DNA from: an uncultured Nannocystaceae bacterium | GTDB lineage: Bacteria > Myxococcota_A > Polyangia > Nannocystales > Nannocystaceae | Length of the DNA: 5,024 bases | Reading direction: 5' to 3' | Assembly (NCBI GenBank): GCA_938084085.1 | Contig: CALKDV010000253.1 | Location: 1-5,024 of the forward strand | In this document: positions 1 through 5,024 of the stretch, in pieces | How positions within the stretch are numbered: position 1 is the stretch's first letter | Layout: the number at the start of each line of letters is the position of its first letter | Program-made: the position numbers and the translations under genes | The notes under the pieces: model-generated | The model's database searches: none | What the model was told of the DNA's origin: nothing | What the model saw: only the letters and a program-made list of their open reading frames with translations

Positions 1-1833
<1,833 letters not shown>

Positions 1834-1836
1834 TCA

Positions 1837-1873
1837 GTTGACGTGAACGACGGATGCATCCCGATCCGTCAAC
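1837..1873. repeat. Overlapping inverted repeats just after the stop codon
   Basis: GTTGACG at 1837-1843 is the reverse complement of CGTCAAC at 1867-1873. GACGGAT at 1849-1855 is the reverse complement of ATCCGTC at 1864-1870. The two right arms share 1867-1870, so the hairpins exclude each other. A perfect 10-base palindrome (ggatgcatcc, 1852-1861) sits inside. No T-run follows on either strand, so this is not a terminator by itself. It may protect the 3' end of the mRNA or be a protein site; neither can be shown from sequence. Confidence 0.55.
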
Positions 1874-1874
1874 G

Positions 1875-1903
1875 AGGGCCTCGCAACCGCGGGGCCCTTT
1901 TTT
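1875..1903 (+). terminator. Rho-independent terminator of the DUF4397 gene
   Basis: AGGGCC (1875-1880) pairs with GGCCCT (1893-1898). The stem extends inward by TCGC/GCGG (one G-T pair) to give about ten base pairs closed by an AACC loop. A run of six T (1898-1903), then G and TTT, follows directly. It begins 41 bases after the stop and points with the upstream + gene. On the minus strand the stem is preceded by the A-run and not followed by T, so it should be a poor terminator for the convergent operon. Confidence 0.92.
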
Positions 1904-1967
1904 GTTTCTCTCCTATCTGGCCGCACGCGCCCAACGCGGTCACGGCGGAGACCTTGGGCCGGGCGAG

Positions 1968-2327
1968 CTACAAGCACTCGTGACTGAGCGCCTCCGCGGA
2001 CGCCGCCTCTCGCACACAGACCAAGGCATGCGCCGAGATCGCTCGACCTTCGCAAGCGCGCAGCTCCTCCGAGAATTGCTGTGCGAGCTCTCGCTGCCGC
2101 AGGGCGACGAGGGCCGGGTCGCGGTACCCCATCTCTTCGAGCTCGAGGGCCACAAGACGGCCAAAGATGATCTCGCAATCCTCCGCGGACGCCGAGGTCG
2201 ACGTGTTCCAGGAGACCGCGACCCCAGCGGCCGCGGCCACCGAGAGGAGCCATGCCACCCCCACCGTCCACCGCCGCAGAGGGTCGACCGTCGGTGTGTC
2301 GCCCGATGCCGACGCACGTGGGCTCAT
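1968..2327 (-). CDS. Small membrane-anchored four-cysteine protein, last gene of the exbB-exbD-tonB operon
   Basis: This 119-residue protein is not recognised as a named family. Residues 1-20 are hydrophilic (RRW at the boundary), ~21-40 form one membrane helix or uncleaved signal (VGVAWLLSVAAAAGVAVSW), and 41-119 form a soluble, probably periplasmic, helical domain rich in Glu, Ala, Leu and Arg. Cysteines at 51, 92, 104 and 118 are the only ones and could make two disulfides; the pattern resembles small Cys-containing helical proteins I associate with myxobacteria. The ATG overlaps the tonB stop (ATGA, 2324-2327) and has TGAGG eight bases upstream, so translation is probably coupled to tonB. 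The stop is TAG at 1968-1970. The coupling suggests it works with the TonB complex, for example as a periplasmic partner, but no function is shown by the sequence. Confidence 0.85.
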   Translation of the reverse strand: MSPRASASGDTPTVDPLRRWTVGVAWLLSVAAAAGVAVSWNTSTSASAEDCEIIFGRLVALELEEMGYRDPALVALRQRELAQQFSEELRACEGRAISAHALVCVREAASAEALSHECL

Positions 2328-3169
2328 CGTGTGAACCTCACGCGAATCGGCGGCGAGGTGGCCGGTACGGGGTCCCCCTCCCCGTCCAACGCAGGAGAGA
2401 AGCGAGTCTTCAGCGCGCAGGCGCGGGCGGCGTCACCAAAGCCGAGCCCGGGGTCGTCGACCAACCGGACGCGTCGAGCACGACCGTCAACGCCCACCTC
2501 CACCCGGATCACCACTGCCTGCTCGTAAATGTCGGCGTCGAGCGCCCCAGCCGGCCATGGACACCGCCACGCGATGCCCTCGAGCCGCACGGGACGCGCA
2601 CGGGCAGAAGAGGCGGCCGCCCTCTTAGGGGATGGAGTTTGCGCGCGCGCGGCGGTCCCGGGCGCCGTACCGGTACCGCTCTGCGTGGTCACCCCGCCGG
2701 CGTAGGCCGTGGCCGTTCCCACCACGAACGCTTGGTCGCTGAAGTCCGCCACGGCGTCCTTGGACGCGAGCACCTCCCCGGCAGCCGCTGGCGGTGCGAC
2801 CCGAGGTGCTTCGGGCTTGGGGGACGTCGCCGAGGGGGCTTTCGATGGCTCGACCGCAAGCGCAGGTTCGGGCGCGGCTGCGGGTTCGGGTTCGGGTTCG
2901 GGCGCAGGAGGGGGCGGAGGCTCGAACTCGAGACGCGTCGGCGCACGCTCCGCCAACGCCCCGTGGATCTGAGCCGCCATCCGGGCGCTCCACGTCTCCA
3001 GCGAGGGTTGCGCTCGCAGGGCCATCACCAAAATCACCAGATGCAGCGCGATTGCGAGGGCCCACGGCGCGAGTCGGCGCGCCATGGACCGGCGTGGCGC
3101 ACGACGCCGAGGGTCGGCGATGACCGCGTCGAATACCGCCGCCGCCCGCGTCTGCGCTGGTGTGCTCAG
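2324..3169 (-). CDS. tonB: TonB-like energy transducer (probable CTG start; alternative ATG at 3085)
   Basis: This inner-membrane protein couples the ExbB/ExbD proton channel to outer-membrane receptors. Numbering from the CTG start (281 residues): an N-tail 1-32 ends in RRRAPRRSMARR; a membrane helix at ~33-52 has the RR-x-x-PW entry and a His (H43) like the conserved TonB helix His, although the Ser four residues before it in E. coli is Ala here. A spacer at ~83-128 is rich in Pro and Glu (EPPPPP, PEPEPEP). A low-complexity Ala/Ser/Thr/Arg stretch follows, and the C-terminal TonB domain is ~196-281 (W-R-CPWP, VVIRVEVGVDGRARRVRL, AARACALKTRFSPA, SPPIRVRF). C203 and C251 could form a periplasmic disulfide. 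The CTG has AGGAG five bases upstream and overlaps the exbD stop by 4 bases. The ATG at 3085 (253 residues) has no Shine-Dalgarno sequence and would leave an 80-base gap. Family is clear; the start is likely but unproven. Confidence 0.88.
   Translation of the reverse strand: MSTPAQTRAAAVFDAVIADPRRRAPRRSMARRLAPWALAIALHLVILVMALRAQPSLETWSARMAAQIHGALAERAPTRLEFEPPPPPAPEPEPEPAAAPEPALAVEPSKAPSATSPKPEAPRVAPPAAAGEVLASKDAVADFSDQAFVVGTATAYAGGVTTQSGTGTAPGTAARAQTPSPKRAAASSARARPVRLEGIAWRCPWPAGALDADIYEQAVVIRVEVGVDGRARRVRLVDDPGLGFGDAARACALKTRFSPALDGEGDPVPATSPPIRVRFTR
2336..2340 (-). promoter_or_regulatory. Ribosome-binding site of the four-cysteine protein gene
   Basis: TGAGG on the minus strand, inside the last codons of tonB, lies eight bases before the ATG at 2327. 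It supports that start and a coupled restart at the ATGA overlap. Confidence 0.6.
2882..2902 (-). repeat. Short cccgaa hexanucleotide repeat coding Glu-Pro in TonB spacer
   Basis: Three tandem copies of gggttc on the plus strand (2882-2899) plus a partial fourth read as Pro-Glu on the minus strand and code the PEPEPEP part of the TonB periplasmic spacer. Copy change would alter spacer length in frame. Confidence 0.75.
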
Positions 3170-3618
3170 GGGTTCTCCTGCCCCACGGGGGTCTTTGGCG
3201 CAGGTCGATCGTTGATTGGCGTCGCGAGGGCACCGAACGCGATCCGCTCGATCCCGGCCATTTTGAGAGCGTCGAGGGTCGCCATGACCTCGCGATGAGG
3301 CACGCTGCCGTCTGCTTGAATGACCGCCCGCAAATCAGGGTCGGCGGCCAAGGCCTCGCTCGCCCGCGCCATCAAGGCGCGGTCGTCGGCCATGGGAGTG
3401 CCGTTGGCCGAGCGGGCGCCATCGGGCGCCAAGATCACCGAGAACACCACCTGAACTTCCTCGCTCTTGCTCGCTGGAGGCAAGTCGAGCGGCACCGCAG
3501 GTGTCACGACAATCTTCGCCGTCACAATAAAAATCACAAGCAGCACCAAGGTCACGTCCACCATGGGTGTCACGTTGATCCCCGTGATGATGCCGCGTGA
3601 CGATCCGGTTCCCGCCAT
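3166..3618 (-). CDS. exbD: ExbD/TolR-like proton channel subunit
   Basis: This 150-residue protein compares with about 140 for E. coli ExbD. A short cytoplasmic tail (1-~14) is followed by the family signature INVTPMVDVTLVLLVIFIVTA. D21 sits at the place of the single membrane Asp that carries protons in ExbD/TolR. The membrane helix is ~20-38, and the rest is the periplasmic domain (LPPASKSEEVQVVFSVILAPDG, then ADPDLRAVIQADGSVPHREVMATLDALKMAGIERIAFG), which matches the usual ExbD fold order. The ATG at 3618 starts two bases after the exbB stop, with a strong GGAGGAGGA in the end of exbB. The gene lies between exbB and tonB, so assignment to a TonB-type rather than a Tol-type system follows from context. 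The C-terminal tail (~133-150) is Pro-rich and probably disordered. Confidence 0.95.
   Translation of the reverse strand: MAGTGSSRGIITGINVTPMVDVTLVLLVIFIVTAKIVVTPAVPLDLPPASKSEEVQVVFSVILAPDGARSANGTPMADDRALMARASEALAADPDLRAVIQADGSVPHREVMATLDALKMAGIERIAFGALATPINDRPAPKTPVGQENP
3167..3179 (-). promoter_or_regulatory. Shine-Dalgarno plus non-canonical CTG start deciding the tonB 5' end
   Basis: On the minus strand AGGAG (3179-3175) is followed by AACCC and then CTG (3169-3167), which overlaps the TGA stop of exbD (3168-3166) as CTGA. The 5-base spacing and 4-base overlap mirror a normal ATGA/GTGA coupled start. Nothing similar precedes the in-frame ATG at 3085. Confidence 0.65.
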
Positions 3619-3620
3619 GC

Positions 3621-4283
3621 TCAGTCCTCCTCCGCGCAGAGGTACGCCAGCACAAGATTTGACAGGGCCTCCGCCCCGGCGAGCAGCTGCTCTACCCGCC
3701 GCTGCAAGTAGTTGTAGGCCGCCACCGCAGGCAGCGCCACCGCGATTCCCACCGCCGTGGCAACAAGGGCCTCGGCGATGGCCGACATCACCGCCCCGGA
3801 AGCCACGTGCCCCGCCGCGCCGGCGCCGGCGTGACCGGCCGTGCCGTGTCCAAGCTCCTCAAACGCCTCGATGACGCCGATGACCGTTCCAAACAGCCCA
3901 ATAAAGGGCGCGTTGTTCCCGAGGGTTCCTAAGTATGCGAGCCGCCGCTCGAGCGACTCGCGGGCGAGCACCGTACGACTCGCCATGGCTTTCTCCACCG
4001 CCTTCACGCCCCGGTCCGCCACCGCGAGTCCCGCCGCGGCCACCTGTGCACCCACGGCTGGAGACCCGAGCAGCCACTGGATCGTCTCCTCGCGAGAGCC
4101 CCCACCCAAACGTTCCGCGAGCGCTCGGGCGAGGGATTCCACATCGCCATCCATCCGACGGAAGGTCCGCCAACGCTCCAGCGACACGGCGATACTGACG
4201 ATAGACAGCGCGCCGAGCAGCCAGAGCACCCACCCGGTGCCGGCGTTCAAAAACAGATGCTTGATGGCTTCGACTGTGTTCAT
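3621..4283 (-). CDS. exbB: ExbB/TolQ/MotA-family proton channel subunit
   Basis: This 220-residue inner-membrane protein forms the multimeric channel around ExbD that converts the proton gradient into TonB motion. Helix 1 is ~15-35 (GWVLWLLGALSIVSIAVSLERW). A long cytoplasmic segment at ~37-115 includes the typical RR-AYLGTLGNNAPFIGLFGTVIG entry to helix 2 (~117-140). Helix 3 is ~165-190 (AIAEALVATAVGIAVALPAVAAYNY), followed by a cytoplasmic tail. T133 (GLFGTV) and T176 (EALVATAVG) match the channel-lining Thr148 and Thr181 of E. coli ExbB. They are 43 residues apart here against 33 there, owing to an extra Gly/Ala/His-rich loop at ~145-163. No upstream in-frame start exists, because the TAG of the preceding gene is in the same frame; the ATG has no clear Shine-Dalgarno, so translation may depend on the gene 30 bases upstream. 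The order exbB-exbD-tonB supports a TonB rather than Tol or motility role. Confidence 0.95.
   Translation of the reverse strand: MNTVEAIKHLFLNAGTGWVLWLLGALSIVSIAVSLERWRTFRRMDGDVESLARALAERLGGGSREETIQWLLGSPAVGAQVAAAGLAVADRGVKAVEKAMASRTVLARESLERRLAYLGTLGNNAPFIGLFGTVIGVIEAFEELGHGTAGHAGAGAAGHVASGAVMSAIAEALVATAVGIAVALPAVAAYNYLQRRVEQLLAGAEALSNLVLAYLCAEED
3625..3633 (-). promoter_or_regulatory. Strong ribosome-binding site for exbD inside the exbB 3' end
   Basis: GGAGGAGGA on the minus strand lies within the last Glu-Glu-Asp codons of exbB. The GGAGG nearest the start is seven bases before the exbD ATG. The C-terminal EED of ExbB is thus also the exbD translation signal. Confidence 0.8.
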
Positions 4284-4313
4284 GGCGAATCGCGATGTTG
4301 AGCTTCGAGGGGC

Positions 4314-5024
4314 CTAGTGGGCCTCTCCGTCGAGGGCACACTCGCCCTCCCCTTGAAAGTGCCCTTGAGTCTTCATCTGCGCCCGGAGGTACTCATACAT
4401 GTTCGTCAACGGCGAGATCGGAGATCCTCCAAGCTGAAAGCGCTCGTCGATCTCGGAGAGTTGCTCGGGCGCGATCGCCGTCAGTTCGTCCGCGGTTACC
4501 GTACCATCAAGGTTGAGATCGCAGTCCGCGAGCCACTGCGCGAGCCGGCTGATTCCCCCCTCATCACCCTCTGGGAACCCGTTGAAGAACAAGTGATCGC
4601 CGTGGATGGTGGCCGCCGCGGTTTTGGTGTCTCCGGCCACAACCACGACTCCGGGGACCTCATCGATCTCGCATGGACCGAACTCGGTGGCGGCCGCCGC
4701 TCCAAACAAAAAGTTCACGGAGGGCGCCGCGTAGCAGTCATCTCCTCCATCGTTGGTGTCGCCTGTTGGCGTCGCGCTCCCAGGCGTGGCGAGCGCTGAC
4801 GGTGGGCATGAGACCCCATCCGAGCGCGTCATGGTTCCCTCGACGAGGTAGGTCCACCCCGCAGCGACCATCGCGTCGAAATCCTCTTGGGAGACCGAGT
4901 CGTCGCGGTTGGCGCTGGCGGTAGCCACGGGAGTCTCGTAGTTAAAATCCCAACGCCCCTCCTCAAGGTCGGCGATGCTCCACAGCGACACGGTGCCCGC
5001 GGTGAGTTTAGAGAGGTCGACCAC
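4314..5024 (-). CDS. EF-hand calcium-binding protein, probably secreted (5' partial)
   Basis: The frame is open from the window edge to a TAG at 4314-4316, giving 237 codons including the stop. The GTG at the very edge is not evidence of a start; the N-terminus, with any signal peptide, lies outside. Residues 169-180 (DLNLDGTVTADE, bases 4485-4520) are a complete EF-hand loop, with Asp/Asn/Asp at 1, 3 and 5, Gly at 6, Val at 8 and Glu at 12, so Ca2+ binding is well supported. Upstream lie a WSIADLEEGRWDF segment, an acidic Thr/Gly/Asp linker (~80-96), and ATIHGDHLFF (~138-147); downstream comes QGHFQGEGEC. This HGDH/EF-hand/GEGEC order recalls a group of exported myxobacterial proteins. Visible cysteines are 73, 97, 118, 168 and 229, which suits an oxidising compartment. 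It is co-directional with exbB and 30 bases upstream, so probably the same mRNA. Its role is unknown; substrate or calcium capture linked to the TonB system is inference. Confidence 0.88.
   Translation of the reverse strand: MVDLSKLTAGTVSLWSIADLEEGRWDFNYETPVATASANRDDSVSQEDFDAMVAAGWTYLVEGTMTRSDGVSCPPSALATPGSATPTGDTNDGGDDCYAAPSVNFLFGAAAATEFGPCEIDEVPGVVVVAGDTKTAAATIHGDHLFFNGFPEGDEGGISRLAQWLADCDLNLDGTVTADELTAIAPEQLSEIDERFQLGGSPISPLTNMYEYLRAQMKTQGHFQGEGECALDGEAH

Noticed and set aside
1834..2271. Longer minus-strand frame overlapping the four-cysteine gene
   Set aside because: The product is Gly/Arg-rich without a plausible domain, and it lacks the coupled ATGA start that the 1968-2327 frame has. 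The latter has a membrane helix and patterned Cys.
1854..2528. Plus-strand open frame starting inside the terminator region
   Set aside because: It starts between the inverted repeats, runs through the terminator, has an Arg/Pro-rich product, and is antisense to the small Cys protein and the tonB end.
2882..2902. Telomere-like gggttc repeat
   Set aside because: It is only three copies in frame within tonB and codes Pro-Glu of the normal TonB spacer. It is a codon-level effect, not a chromosome-end structure.
2252..3298. Plus-strand open frame of 348 codons across tonB
   Set aside because: It is rich in Arg, Gly and Pro with no domain, and lies opposite tonB and the end of exbD, whose families are recognisable. 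It is a shadow of GC-rich codons.
3621..4283. Identity as TolQ or MotA instead of ExbB
   Set aside because: The protein family does not separate these by sequence alone, but the adjacent exbD and tonB genes, with no tolA/tolB/pal or motB, favour a TonB system.

Overview
The window looks like chromosomal DNA of a marine-type myxobacterium (Myxococcota, probably the Nannocystales: Plesiocystis, Enhygromyxa or Nannocystis relatives). This is inferred from the high G+C with G/C-ending codons, the long Gly-Asp linkers coded by a gac-ggc hexanucleotide, a very acidic secreted-type protein, and an EF-hand protein of the 'HGDH ... GEGEC' kind that I associate with that group. No RNA gene, insertion sequence, phage gene or CRISPR array is visible.

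Layout. Bases 1-1833 (+) hold the 3' part of one large gene for an extracellular or surface protein. It consists of a Gly-Asp linker, a small cysteine-containing domain, a second Gly-Asp linker, and two tandem ~215-residue DUF4397-type units ending at a TAG. A strong intrinsic terminator follows at 1875-1903, preceded by overlapping inverted repeats. The 134 bases between the two convergent transcription units (1834-1967) hold only these elements.

Bases 1968-5024 (-) form one tightly packed operon read right to left. It begins with an EF-hand protein (start outside the window). After 30 bases comes ExbB/TolQ-like proton channel subunit 1. Two bases later comes ExbD/TolR-like subunit 2, then a TonB-like energy transducer, then a small membrane-anchored four-cysteine protein that overlaps tonB by 4 bases (ATGA). 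ExbB, ExbD and TonB together make a complete inner-membrane module that uses the proton gradient to drive an outer-membrane receptor. No receptor is in the window. The flanking EF-hand and four-cysteine genes are candidate accessory parts.

The most useful re-annotation is the tonB start. The obvious ATG at 3085 has no ribosome-binding site and would leave an 80-base gap. A CTG at 3169 has AGGAG five bases upstream, overlaps the exbD stop by 4 bases (CTGA), and adds 28 open, coding-like residues ending in an arginine-rich stretch before the membrane helix. I found no clear evidence of a wholly new system. The operon composition, the tonB start, the His/Gly/Ala insertion in ExbB and the almost lysine-free acidic surface protein are the points worth a second look.
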